In this document: positions 15,217-22,410 of the stretch, piece after piece
Layout of the letters: the number at the start of each line of letters is the position of its first letter
Numbering within the stretch: position 1 is the first letter of the stretch
Assembly: GCA_021769425.1 (NCBI GenBank)
Contig: JAETSX010000046.1
Coordinates: 1 to 32,468, forward strand
Length of the DNA: 32,468 nucleotides
Direction of reading: 5' to 3'
Source: Eubacterium sp.
GTDB lineage: Bacteria; Bacillota; Clostridia; Lachnospirales; Lachnospiraceae
The notes under the pieces: model-generated
Database searches by the model: none
What the model was told of the DNA's origin: nothing
Seen by the model: the letters and a program-made list of their open reading frames with translations, nothing else
Position numbers and translations under genes: made by a program

Positions 15217-16224
15217 ATGAAAAAAAATATTCTGCTGATTGCCACAGGCGGAACCATCGCCTCCCAGAAATCGGAACACGGACTTGCCCCGCTGATTCAG
15301 GCAAAAGAAATTTTATCTTACATTCCGGACGCCTCTGAATTCTGCATTCCAGATGCTGTACAGCTGTGCAACATTGACAGCACCAACATGGAGCCCCGAC
15401 ACTGGAAAGAGATGGTAAGGGCCATCCGTGACAATTATGACAATTATGACGGATTTGTCCTTGCCCATGGAACGGACACTATGGCCTATACTGCGGCGGC
15501 GTTATCTTATATGATCCAGAATTCCCGCAAGCCCATTGTCATCACCGGCTCCCAGAAATCCATTGATCTGGAAATCACAGACGCCAAAACCAACCTGCTG
15601 GACAGCTTCTATTATGCCGCAGATGAAAATTCCCAGGGGGTTCAGATTGTATTCGGCGGAAAAGTAATTGCAGGCACCCGGGCCAAAAAAATCCGTTCCA
15701 AAAGCTACAATGCTTTTGACAGCATTGATTTTCCCTTTCTGGCCATGATACAGGACGGCCGGATTATGCGTTATATTCCTGCTCTGCCTTTCCAGGAAAA
15801 AGTGACCTTTTATGAAGAAATGAACAATAATATCTTTTTGATGAAGCTGATTCCGGGAATCTCCCCCAAAGGGCTGCGGTTCCTGTTTGAACAATATGAC
15901 GCCATTATCGTGGAAAGCTTCGGGGTAGGAGGAATTCCCGCCTCCATCTCCGATATTTTTTATGAGCTCCATGAGACTTATCCGGAAAAGATTATTCTCA
16001 TGGCAACCCAGGTGGCCCATGAGGGCAGCGATATGACAGTCTATGAGGTAGGAAATAAAATCAAAAAGGAATGCCGGTTTTTAGAATCCTATGACATGAC
16101 CTTAGAGGCAGTCATTGCCAAAACCATGTGGATGCTGGCAAATAAGGAGTGCAGAAAAGATACGTTGGAACAAATATTTTACCAGAAAATAAATTATGAC
16201 TTAATTTTTGACCCGCATGTCTGA
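15217..16224 (+). CDS. ansA: L-asparaginase (type I, cytoplasmic)
   Basis: The enzyme hydrolyses asparagine to aspartate and ammonia. The first catalytic motif is ATGGTIAS at 9-16 (nucleophile T13), and the second is HGTDTMAYTAA at 84-94 (T86, D87, with the later lysine in TDAKTNLLD near 124). The 335-residue length and the absence of a signal peptide fit the cytoplasmic type I enzyme. AGAAAGGAA lies 7 bases before the ATG. The gene is monocistronic: divergent from the antiporter and convergent with the CLC gene. The symbol is by analogy to Bacillus ansA. Confidence 0.92.
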   Translation: MKKNILLIATGGTIASQKSEHGLAPLIQAKEILSYIPDASEFCIPDAVQLCNIDSTNMEPRHWKEMVRAIRDNYDNYDGFVLAHGTDTMAYTAAALSYMIQNSRKPIVITGSQKSIDLEITDAKTNLLDSFYYAADENSQGVQIVFGGKVIAGTRAKKIRSKSYNAFDSIDFPFLAMIQDGRIMRYIPALPFQEKVTFYEEMNNNIFLMKLIPGISPKGLRFLFEQYDAIIVESFGVGGIPASISDIFYELHETYPEKIILMATQVAHEGSDMTVYEVGNKIKKECRFLESYDMTLEAVIAKTMWMLANKECRKDTLEQIFYQKINYDLIFDPHV

Positions 16225-16243
16225 ACCGCTGCCAGCCCCAATT

Positions 16244-16259
16244 TCCTTCTGCGGAAGGA
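16244..16259. terminator. Small hairpin in the convergent asparaginase/CLC gap
   Basis: TCCTTC-TGCG-GAAGGA forms a 6-bp stem with a tetraloop between the two convergent stop codons. No U tract follows on either strand, so it is at best a weak terminator. No better candidate is seen in this 89-base gap. Confidence 0.25.
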
Positions 16260-16313
16260 TCAAATGCCGTCATACCGCCAAAGCAGCGGCCCTGCGCCTG
16301 ATCTCCCGGCGCG

Positions 16314-17579
16314 TCAGCGGGTTTTCCGGTTGATAAATTCCGTTTTGTATTTGGAATATACAATTTTCTGGCTGTGATACAATCCATAATAACCGGAAAG
16401 CATATAGCCCAGGGCCACAGACAGCAGGAAATAGGGCATTCCCTGAAATCCAAAGAGTTCAAAGCAAATAAACAGGGATGTGATGGGGCAGTTGGTAACG
16501 CCGCAGAAAACAGCGCCCATTCCCGCAGCGGTGCACAATTCCGGCGCAAACCCGGCCAGATTTCCAAAAAGGCAGCCAAAGGCGCCTCCGATGAAGAAGG
16601 AAGGGACAATCTCGCCGCCTTTAAAGCCTGCCCCCAGCGTTACTGCAGTAAAGATTATCTTCAATGCAAAGGCATAAGGCAGTACCTGGCGTTCTTCAAA
16701 GCACCGGGCAATCACAGGCATGCCGGCTCCGTTGTAATCCTGATTTCCCACCAAAAGGGTCAAAACCACAAGCAGTATGCCGCCTGCAAAAATCCGAAGA
16801 TAGGGATTGGGAAAGTATTTCTTATAAAGCGCTTCCCCCATATGGAGGGCGATGCAGAACAACGCACTGACAATGGCGCAGAGAATCGCAAGAACCGCTA
16901 TTGTCACGCCGGAAGAAACCGTGAATTCCGGTACAGAATGCAGCAAAAACTGCTCCGGCTCAATGTGGCAGCGCTCTGCAATTCCCTGAGCCACCAGAGA
17001 GGAAACTACGCAGGGAACCAGAGCAGCATAATGCATAATCCCCACGCTGACCACTTCCATAGAGAACACGGCGGCAGCCAAAGGCGTGCCAAAAAGAGCG
17101 GAAAAAGCCGCGCTCATCCCGCACATAATCATAATATGCTGATCCTTTTCGTCAAATTTCAGCAGCCTGCCCAGAGAATTGCCGATACTGCCGCCAAGCT
17201 GCAGTGCAGCGCCTTCTCTGCCTGCGGAACCGCCGAATAAATGCGTCATCACAGTGGAAATGAAAATCAAAGGGGCCATCCTTAATGGGATATGTTCTCC
17301 GGAATGGATGGCAGACAGCACCAGATTGGTTCCGGTGTCCTTCTCATCATGCATCATATGATAAGCTCCCACGATAAAAAGCCCGGCGGCCGGCAGCAGA
17401 AAAATCACCCAGGGATATTCTTCCCTGATTTTCGTCGCGTAAAGGATGCAATAGTGGAAAACAGATCCAACACTGCCTACCAGAATGCCGCTTAAAACAG
17501 AAAACGCCAGCCATTTCAGGAAAATCAGAAACCGTTTGGCAAAATGTCTTACATAATGTTCCAGCTCTTTCAGAATCAT
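16314..17579 (-). CDS. CLC-family anion channel/transporter (421 aa)
   Basis: This polytopic membrane protein has the CLC signature GGSAGREGAALQLGG, whose gating glutamate is E122, and the second selectivity element GAGFKGGEIVPSFFIGG. The canonical GSGIP loop is not present; the equivalent position reads KDTGTNLVLSAI. Ion choice (chloride or fluoride) is therefore open. There is no CBS domain. I chose the start at 17579 (MILKELEHY) because GGGAG lies 7-8 bases upstream; an upstream in-frame ATG at 17621 has no such site. No fluoride riboswitch is visible upstream. Confidence 0.85.
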   Translation of the reverse strand: MILKELEHYVRHFAKRFLIFLKWLAFSVLSGILVGSVGSVFHYCILYATKIREEYPWVIFLLPAAGLFIVGAYHMMHDEKDTGTNLVLSAIHSGEHIPLRMAPLIFISTVMTHLFGGSAGREGAALQLGGSIGNSLGRLLKFDEKDQHIMIMCGMSAAFSALFGTPLAAAVFSMEVVSVGIMHYAALVPCVVSSLVAQGIAERCHIEPEQFLLHSVPEFTVSSGVTIAVLAILCAIVSALFCIALHMGEALYKKYFPNPYLRIFAGGILLVVLTLLVGNQDYNGAGMPVIARCFEERQVLPYAFALKIIFTAVTLGAGFKGGEIVPSFFIGGAFGCLFGNLAGFAPELCTAAGMGAVFCGVTNCPITSLFICFELFGFQGMPYFLLSVALGYMLSGYYGLYHSQKIVYSKYKTEFINRKTR

Positions 17580-17646
17580 AGCAAAGCTCCCGTCCTTTTT
17601 CGTTTGTCTTAATCTTATCATCCGGCAGGTAAAATAACAAGAGGAT

Positions 17647-17665
17647 TTGTAAGGTTATTGTAAGG
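17647..17665 (+). promoter_or_regulatory. TTGTAAGG direct repeats, likely response-regulator site
   Basis: TTGTAAGG occurs twice (17647-17654 and 17658-17665) with an 11-base period, the spacing typical of OmpR/PhoB-type binding sites. The repeats end 37 bases before the -10 box of the DUF975/regulator/kinase operon. I infer autoregulation by the response regulator encoded at 18535. Confidence 0.45.
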
Positions 17666-17698
17666 AAAAGTCATCTTTCCTTTAAGGCAAAACAGGTA

Positions 17699-17707
17699 TG
17701 ATATAAT
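17699..17707 (+). promoter_or_regulatory. Extended -10 promoter of the DUF975 operon
   Basis: TGATATAAT contains TATAAT at 17702-17707 preceded by TGn. The -35 region is poor (near CTTTAA), which fits a promoter that needs an activator bound at the direct repeats upstream. Confidence 0.55.
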
Positions 17708-17739
17708 CAGTAAAACAAAATATATGGAGGATATTAATT

Positions 17740-18519
17740 ATGTGGTCGAGAAAAGAACTAAAGGAAACAGCCAAACAGCAGATCAGCCAAAACCACTGGA
17801 AAGCGGTGCTGGTGGCGCTGGTTTTTACCATTTTATGCGGAGGCTTCGGCACATTCGGTCCCGCAGGAGGATTTGCAGGAAGGCTTTCCGATTCCGATTC
17901 TTCACAGGAAACAAAACGGGAATATTATGAAGAAAGCCTGGACGATGAAATAGATATGGTCCTGGAAGAAGGGGCATTAATGTTTTTTATCATACTGTTT
18001 ATAATCCTGACAGTGATAGTTTTAGCGCTTCTTCTGATTGTGCTGCCGTTGGATATTCTGGTATTTAATCCCCTGGAAATAGGCGTTTCCCGATTTTTTA
18101 CCAGAAATTTAAGAGAACAGGCCCAGGTAAAGGAAATGTGCTTTGCCTTTGACCGCAATTATAAGAACTGTGTCAGGGTAACCTTTTTCCGGGATCTCCA
18201 TATTCTCTTGTGGGCCCTTCTTTTAATAATCCCCGGCATTATAAAGAGTTATGAATACCGTTTGGTTCCCTACATTCTGGGAGAATGCCCTGACATGGAA
18301 CGAGAGGAAGTTCTGAATTTAAGCAAAACCATGATGCACGGAAATAAATGGAAAGCATTTGTGCTGGACTTATCTTTCTTGGGATGGTATCTTTTAAATG
18401 GAATGACTCTGGGAATTCTCGGCATCTTCTACCTGAATCCTTACATCTGCCAGACGAAAGCTGCGCTTTATGCGACCTTGAAGGAGCAGTATCTTCAAAG
18501 CGGGAAAATATCTGATTAG
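17740..18519 (+). CDS. DUF975 family membrane protein (259 aa)
   Basis: The protein has the DUF975 layout: a short N-terminal amphipathic segment (WSRKELKETAKQQISQNHWK), a first membrane helix, an acidic loop, then helices with LLIVLPLDILVFNPLEIGVS and FFTRNLREQ, followed by LLWALLLIIPGIIKSYEYRL and LGWYLLNGMTLGILGIFYLN. It probably has five to six membrane segments. The function is unknown. GGAGG lies 9 bases upstream of the ATG. It is the first gene of an operon with a response regulator 15 bases downstream and a kinase, so it may be a partner or target of that system. Confidence 0.85.
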   Translation: MWSRKELKETAKQQISQNHWKAVLVALVFTILCGGFGTFGPAGGFAGRLSDSDSSQETKREYYEESLDDEIDMVLEEGALMFFIILFIILTVIVLALLLIVLPLDILVFNPLEIGVSRFFTRNLREQAQVKEMCFAFDRNYKNCVRVTFFRDLHILLWALLLIIPGIIKSYEYRLVPYILGECPDMEREEVLNLSKTMMHGNKWKAFVLDLSFLGWYLLNGMTLGILGIFYLNPYICQTKAALYATLKEQYLQSGKISD

Positions 18520-18534
18520 CAGGAGGAATACATC

Positions 18535-19218
18535 ATGGCATATACGATTCTCGTGGCAGACGACGAAAAGGAAATCCGGGATTTACTGCGGCTGTATCTG
18601 GAAAAAGACGGTTATCAGGTATTGGAAGCGAAGGACGGACTTGCGGCTGTTTCCCTTCTGGAACAGGAAGAAATTGACATGGCCCTTTTAGACATTATGA
18701 TGCCTAAACTGGACGGCTATAAGGTCTTAAAGCAAATACGGGAAAACAGCAATATTCCGGTAATGATACTTTCTGCCAAAAACCAGGATTCTGACAAAAT
18801 TCTCGGACTGGATCTGGGCGCGGACGATTATCTCTCCAAACCCTTCAATCCCATGGAAGCAATGGCCAGAATCAACTCCAATATCCGGAGATTCTATTCT
18901 CTGGGCGCCAAAAGCAGGGAATTAAAACAATTAACAGTCAAAGATCTGCGCCTGGACACCGAATCCTGCCTGGTATATAAAAATAATGAACCCATTAACT
19001 TAACTTCTGTAGAGTATAAGCTGCTCAGGCTGTTTATGGAACATCCCGGAAAAGTGTACACTAAACAGCAGGTATATGAAAATGTATGGGGCGAAGCATA
19101 TGCCATTGCAGACAACAATATTATGGTATGCATCAGCCGCCTCAGAGCAAAACTTTCAGAAGACAGCGGAGCTTATATCAAAACCATCCGGGGACTGGGC
19201 TACCGCATGGAGAAATAG
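18535..19218 (+). CDS. OmpR-family response regulator (227 aa)
   Basis: The receiver domain (1-120) has the acidic pair D9-D10, phospho-acceptor D53 in LLDIMMPK, switch S80 in ILSAK and K102 in SKPF. The winged-helix DNA-binding domain (about 130-226) contains NLTSVEYKLLRLFMEHPGKV, YTKQQVYENVWG and the C-terminal IKTIRGLGYRME. All key residues are present, so it should be active. AGGAGG lies 8-9 bases before the ATG. It is followed after 2 bases by its kinase. The signal is unknown; the direct repeats upstream of the operon are a likely binding site. Confidence 0.95.
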   Translation: MAYTILVADDEKEIRDLLRLYLEKDGYQVLEAKDGLAAVSLLEQEEIDMALLDIMMPKLDGYKVLKQIRENSNIPVMILSAKNQDSDKILGLDLGADDYLSKPFNPMEAMARINSNIRRFYSLGAKSRELKQLTVKDLRLDTESCLVYKNNEPINLTSVEYKLLRLFMEHPGKVYTKQQVYENVWGEAYAIADNNIMVCISRLRAKLSEDSGAYIKTIRGLGYRMEK

Positions 19219-19220
19219 CA

Positions 19221-20408
19221 ATGAAGCACAGCACATGGAAATGGTTTTTAATCCGCCGGTTTTTACTGCTTTTAATTCTGGTATCCCTCAGCGAAAACCT
19301 GCTGAATCTCTTCTATGGCAGAATGTTCTATCCCTGGCTGAAAGAAGTATTTCACATCAATTTTTTTATGACGGAATGGGAGCAGGAGCAGACCCTTGGC
19401 CTGTTAATCCGGGGCGTCATTTATTTTTCCGTCACAAGTCTCGGCAGCCAATTTCCCGGCATTGCGGGTCTGGGCCTTCAGGGAGCGGCAGAACGTTTTG
19501 CGGGACAGCGGATGACTGATTATATCATAGACCAGACCAGATATATGTCCGGCCGTGAGATGCAGATTTATCTGATGGGAACTGCAGCTTTAACGATTCT
19601 CATTGCAATCACCCTGCTCCTTCCGTATTTGATCGCAGCTTTATATTTCAGCAGGATGGTGGAGCTTCATATCCGGCAGATAGAAGCCCAGGAACAGCAA
19701 CAGCGGGAAGAATACGACAGGCGCAGGAACCTTCTGCTTTCGGACGTAGCCCACGATCTGAAAACTCCCATGACCACAGTGGCCGGCTATGCCAGGGCGC
19801 TGTTAGAGGAGGAAAATGCGCCGGCGGAAGAGTATCTGGAAGCCATTTACGGGAAATCCATGCAGATGAATGGCTTAATCAGCCTTCTGTTTGAATATGT
19901 AAAGCTGGACAGCGAAGGATATCAACTGAAAAAATCCCGGGAAAATCTATGGGAACTTCTGCGGGAATGCGTGGCTAATCTGTATCTGGATTTTGAAGAA
20001 AAGGAAATGGAAATCTCTGCGGACATTCCGGAAGAACCGCTTTGGTTTTTCGCAGACAAACTGCAGTTTCAGCGGGTGATCACAAATTTGCTGAACAATG
20101 CTATCCGGCACAATCCCAGAGGAACCCGGATCTGGGTAAGGGCGGCGGCAGAAGAAGATACGATTCTCATAAAGATCAGTGACAGCGGAGCCGCGATTCC
20201 CAAAGAAACTGCAGAATATATCTTCGATCCCTTTGTGTCGGGAGATGAATCCCGCCGCAGCAAAGGCGGCAGCGGACTGGGCCTATGCATCGCACATAAA
20301 ATCATCGCCATGCACCAGGGAAGCCTCATCTTAGATCAGGAATCCTCCGAAACGGGAACAAAATCCTTTGTTATCCGGCTGCCGGCAGCAGAAGAAACAC
20401 TTCGTTGA
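19221..20408 (+). CDS. Sensor histidine kinase (395 aa)
   Basis: Two membrane helices (about residues 9-28 and 118-143) flank an extracytoplasmic domain of about 90 residues rich in aromatic residues. A short HAMP-like linker follows, then the dimerisation domain with phospho-accepting H178 in SDVAHDLKTPMTTV. The ATPase domain has the N box NLLNNAIRHN, G1 ISDSGAAIP and G2 GGSGLGLCIAHKI. The start at 19221 lies 2 bases after the regulator stop; longer in-frame versions overlap the regulator and are rejected. The signal sensed is unknown. Confidence 0.93.
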   Translation: MKHSTWKWFLIRRFLLLLILVSLSENLLNLFYGRMFYPWLKEVFHINFFMTEWEQEQTLGLLIRGVIYFSVTSLGSQFPGIAGLGLQGAAERFAGQRMTDYIIDQTRYMSGREMQIYLMGTAALTILIAITLLLPYLIAALYFSRMVELHIRQIEAQEQQQREEYDRRRNLLLSDVAHDLKTPMTTVAGYARALLEEENAPAEEYLEAIYGKSMQMNGLISLLFEYVKLDSEGYQLKKSRENLWELLRECVANLYLDFEEKEMEISADIPEEPLWFFADKLQFQRVITNLLNNAIRHNPRGTRIWVRAAAEEDTILIKISDSGAAIPKETAEYIFDPFVSGDESRRSKGGSGLGLCIAHKIIAMHQGSLILDQESSETGTKSFVIRLPAAEETLR

Positions 20409-20433
20409 CAAAAAAGAACAGACTGGGTATGAT
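20405..20433 (+). promoter_or_regulatory. Promoter of the XRE-TPR regulator
   Basis: TTGACA (20405-20410) and TATGAT (20428-20433) are spaced by exactly 17 bases. The -35 box overlaps the stop codon of the histidine kinase gene. The leader to the ATG at 20472 is about 30 bases. Confidence 0.7.
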
Positions 20434-20471
20434 AAATACGGAAAAATTTTGAGGAAAGGAGTTTATCAGCC

Positions 20472-21398
20472 ATGGCGTATTATACCATCGGCGAATTAAT
20501 CCGTGATACCAGAGAACGTCTGCATTATTCCCAGGAGGAACTTTGTTACGGAATCTGTACCCCATCCACCCTGTCCAGAATTGAAAACGGCCTGCAAACG
20601 CCGGGAAAGAAAACATTAGAAGGCCTGATGCAGCGTCTTGGAATTGCAGATCGGATTTATAACATTTACCTGAACCGGGAAGAACGGGAACGGTATGAAC
20701 TGGAACAGCAACTGACACGCTGCCTGGGAAACAGGGACTTTGAACAGGCCAGACAGCTTGCCGCCTCCATAGAAACCGGGATGCAGAACCAGACCGGCAA
20801 TTCGGTTTATCTGAAAATGGAACGGCAGTATCTTGCTTTTGCCAGAACACTGATTGAAAAAGAAAAGGGAAGAAATGCCGAATGGGTTCTGAAAGAACTG
20901 CTGCAGGCCATCCATTTAACCATACCGGATTTTGACGGAATACATATCCATTCCAGGCTCTTAACTTACCATGAAATTACAATTCTGAATAACATCGGCT
21001 GCGCTTATCACAATCTTGGAAGAGTATTAGACGGAATCCGGCTGCTGTACGGCTTGAAAGAGTATGTGGAACAACACACCATGCATGGAGATGAAATATC
21101 CTCCAAATACCCCATGATTCTGCAGAATCTGTCCTCCTGGCTGGGGCAGGAGGGGATGCACAAAGACGCCCTGGAACTCTGCCAGGCAGGAATCGACTAT
21201 TGTATTGAATATGGAAAACTGCATACGTTTCCCATGCTTCTGTGCAACAAAGCCTGTGCGCTGGCAGCGTTAGAGCAATATGATATGTCCAAAGAATGTT
21301 TTAATCAGAGTATCGCCGTTTTTCAGGCAATCAATCAGCAAGATTACGCTGAACAGGTGAGAAAATATGCCATGATACATTATGGCATCATTTTATAA
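20472..21398 (+). CDS. XRE-family regulator with TPR-like C-terminal domain (RRNPP-like)
   Basis: Residues 5-60 are a helix-turn-helix domain (IGELIRDTRERLHYSQEEL, TPSTLSRIENGLQTPGKKTL). The remaining 240 residues are all-helical with tetratricopeptide-like repeats (NNIGCAYHNLGRVLDGIRLL; MLLCNKACALAALEQYDMS; ECFNQSIAVFQAIN). The layout and length (308 residues) match the Rgg/PlcR/NprR-type group, which usually sense short peptides. It has its own consensus promoter and AAAGGAG about 10 bases before the start. No signal-peptide-bearing pheromone gene lies next to it, but a 23-codon frame on the opposite strand follows its 3' end. Confidence 0.85.
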   Translation: MAYYTIGELIRDTRERLHYSQEELCYGICTPSTLSRIENGLQTPGKKTLEGLMQRLGIADRIYNIYLNREERERYELEQQLTRCLGNRDFEQARQLAASIETGMQNQTGNSVYLKMERQYLAFARTLIEKEKGRNAEWVLKELLQAIHLTIPDFDGIHIHSRLLTYHEITILNNIGCAYHNLGRVLDGIRLLYGLKEYVEQHTMHGDEISSKYPMILQNLSSWLGQEGMHKDALELCQAGIDYCIEYGKLHTFPMLLCNKACALAALEQYDMSKECFNQSIAVFQAINQQDYAEQVRKYAMIHYGIIL

Positions 21399-21414
21399 AA
21401 GCGCTGCGCGGCTT

Positions 21415-21486
21415 TCAATATGTTTCTTCCACGTTTCCCAGGAAAAACCCTGCTTTTGCAGGATTTATTTTTTTTGTTTTTCCCAT
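21415..21486 (-). CDS. Possible micro-ORF (23 aa) with strong ribosome site
   Basis: The ATG at 21486 is preceded 5 bases upstream by GGAGGTG (21492-21498), a full anti-Shine-Dalgarno match, and by an extended -10 (TGC-TATACT, 21511-21519). The peptide begins MGKTKKINPAKAGFF and ends GNVEETY, with no hydrophobic signal segment. It lies tail to tail with the XRE-TPR gene and could be a signalling peptide or leader. Against this, codons 10-16 coincide with a bidirectional terminator hairpin, so minus-strand transcription may stop inside the frame. Confidence 0.3.
   Translation of the reverse strand: MGKTKKINPAKAGFFLGNVEETY
21449..21475. terminator. Rho-independent terminator after the XRE-TPR gene (bidirectional)
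   Basis: CCTGC-TTTT-GCAGG (21449-21462) is followed on the plus strand by a long T-rich run (21464-21475). On the minus strand the same stem is followed by five Ts (21447-21443), so it could also end leftward transcription. Confidence 0.75.
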
Positions 21487-21510
21487 CCTCACACCTCCCC
21501 TCTGGCATTC

Positions 21511-21519
21511 AGTATAGCA
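21511..21519 (-). promoter_or_regulatory. Extended -10 promoter pointing left, before the micro-ORF
   Basis: The minus strand reads TGCTATACT. A start of transcription about 7 bases on would leave a leader of about 18 bases before the ATG at 21486. No good -35 is seen, as is usual for extended -10 promoters. Confidence 0.45.
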
Positions 21520-21536
21520 GGAAGGATTTTTTGCCT

Positions 21537-21580
21537 CCATATGAAATGATGCAAATTTATCTTTGCGCCATTTCATATGG
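21537..21580. promoter_or_regulatory. 44-bp palindrome between divergent promoters
   Basis: CCATATGAAATG (21537-21548) is matched perfectly by CATTTCATATGG (21569-21580), and inside these GCAAA (21551-21555) pairs with TTTGC (21562-21566). It lies between the leftward extended -10 at 21511 and the rightward extended -10 at 21598, overlapping the -35 zone of the latter. It is a candidate operator or a stable hairpin. Confidence 0.6.
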
Positions 21581-21597
21581 CAGAAAAGAAAAGAGTG

Positions 21598-21606
21598 TGA
21601 TATAAT
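21598..21606 (+). promoter_or_regulatory. Extended -10 promoter of recU
   Basis: TGATATAAT (TATAAT at 21601-21606). The -35 region lies on the right edge of the 44-bp palindrome. The leader to the recU ATG at 21722 is about 110 bases. Confidence 0.55.
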
Positions 21607-21721
21607 ATACGGAGGTTTTTCGGCGCCGGAAAACAACCATCCTGTTCCGGCGCTTAGCCGCAGGGAGGAAATTCAGAATCTGCCGGCATCTGCAGCCGCC
21701 AAAGGAAAGGGAGGAAGCATT

Positions 21722-22255
21722 ATGGCAACATGGAATTCCCGGGGATTGCGGGGCTCTACCCTGGAAGAATTTATTAACCTTACTAATGAAAAATATGCAG
21801 AACACCGCCTTGCCCTGATTCAAAAAGTGCCCACGCCTATCACCCCGGTCCGCATTGACAAAGACAGCAGGCACATTACCCTGGCCTATTTCGATCAGAA
21901 GAGCACTGTGGATTATATTGGGGCAGTGCAGGGAATTCCTGTGTGTTTTGACGCCAAGGAATGCCACACGGATACCTTTCCGTTACAGAATATCCATTCC
22001 CACCAGATTGATTTTATGGAGCAGTTTGAAGCTCAGAATGGGATTTCATTTTTGATTATATTCTATTCCCACAGAAATGAATTTTATTATCTGCGCCATA
22101 AAAAGCTGATGGAATTCTGGAACCGCGCCGAAGAGGGCGGAAGGAAAAGCTTCCGCTATGAAGAATTGGAACCGGAATATTTTATCTCCTCCAAAGGCGG
22201 AATTCTGGTGCCTTATCTTGATATGATGCAGCAGGATTTGGCAAATCGCAGTTGA
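21722..22255 (+). CDS. recU: Holliday junction resolvase RecU
   Basis: RecU cleaves four-way DNA junctions in recombination and chromosome segregation in Firmicutes. The N-terminus WNSRGLRGSTLEEFINLTN fits the RecU start. The nuclease core has D64 in TVDYIGAVQG and D77-A-K79 with E80 in CFDAKEC, followed by HQIDFMEQFEAQNGISFLII and later KGGILVPYLD. The 177-residue length is normal. The start at 21722 has GGGAGGAA 6-7 bases upstream; the in-frame extension back to 21563 crosses the promoter and is rejected. There is no penicillin-binding-protein gene next to it here, unlike in Bacillus. Confidence 0.88.
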   Translation: MATWNSRGLRGSTLEEFINLTNEKYAEHRLALIQKVPTPITPVRIDKDSRHITLAYFDQKSTVDYIGAVQGIPVCFDAKECHTDTFPLQNIHSHQIDFMEQFEAQNGISFLIIFYSHRNEFYYLRHKKLMEFWNRAEEGGRKSFRYEELEPEYFISSKGGILVPYLDMMQQDLANRS

Positions 22256-22280
22256 CAAACAGATCGGCATTTCATATAAT
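22252..22280 (+). promoter_or_regulatory. Histidine operon promoter
   Basis: Perfect TTGACA (22252-22257) and TATAAT (22275-22280) boxes are spaced by 17 bases, with the -35 overlapping the recU stop codon. The expected leader is about 125 bases. It contains no T-box sequence that I can recognise. Confidence 0.85.
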
Positions 22281-22313
22281 ATGGGTGTTTTGTTATTGTA
22301 ATACAGTAGTACG

Positions 22314-22328
22314 TTAAAGTGCCTTTAA
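22314..22328 (+). promoter_or_regulatory. Operator-like palindrome in the his leader
   Basis: TTAAAG-TGC-CTTTAA is a perfect inverted repeat about 27 bases downstream of the predicted transcription start. Its position suits a repressor site for the histidine operon. No his-specific repressor gene is in the window. Confidence 0.4.
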
Positions 22329-22410
22329 ATAAACTGCATAAACACGATACATCCATGGCTGCAGCACAGAAGATTTATATTGTAACTTATTGTATACGAA
22401 AGGAACAATT

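Noticed and set aside
16374-17240. 288-codon plus-strand frame
   Set aside because: It is antisense to the CLC gene; its composition is odd and it has no ribosome site.
17580-17740. Fluoride riboswitch before the CLC gene
   Set aside because: I looked for it because of the unusual selectivity loop, but no crcB-type motif is visible in the leader.
21420-21605. 61-codon plus-strand frame after the XRE gene
   Set aside because: No ribosome site; it crosses the terminator and the palindrome and looks like chance coding.
22287-22410. T-box leader before hisZ
   Set aside because: The leader has no recognisable T-box sequence or terminator/antiterminator pair.
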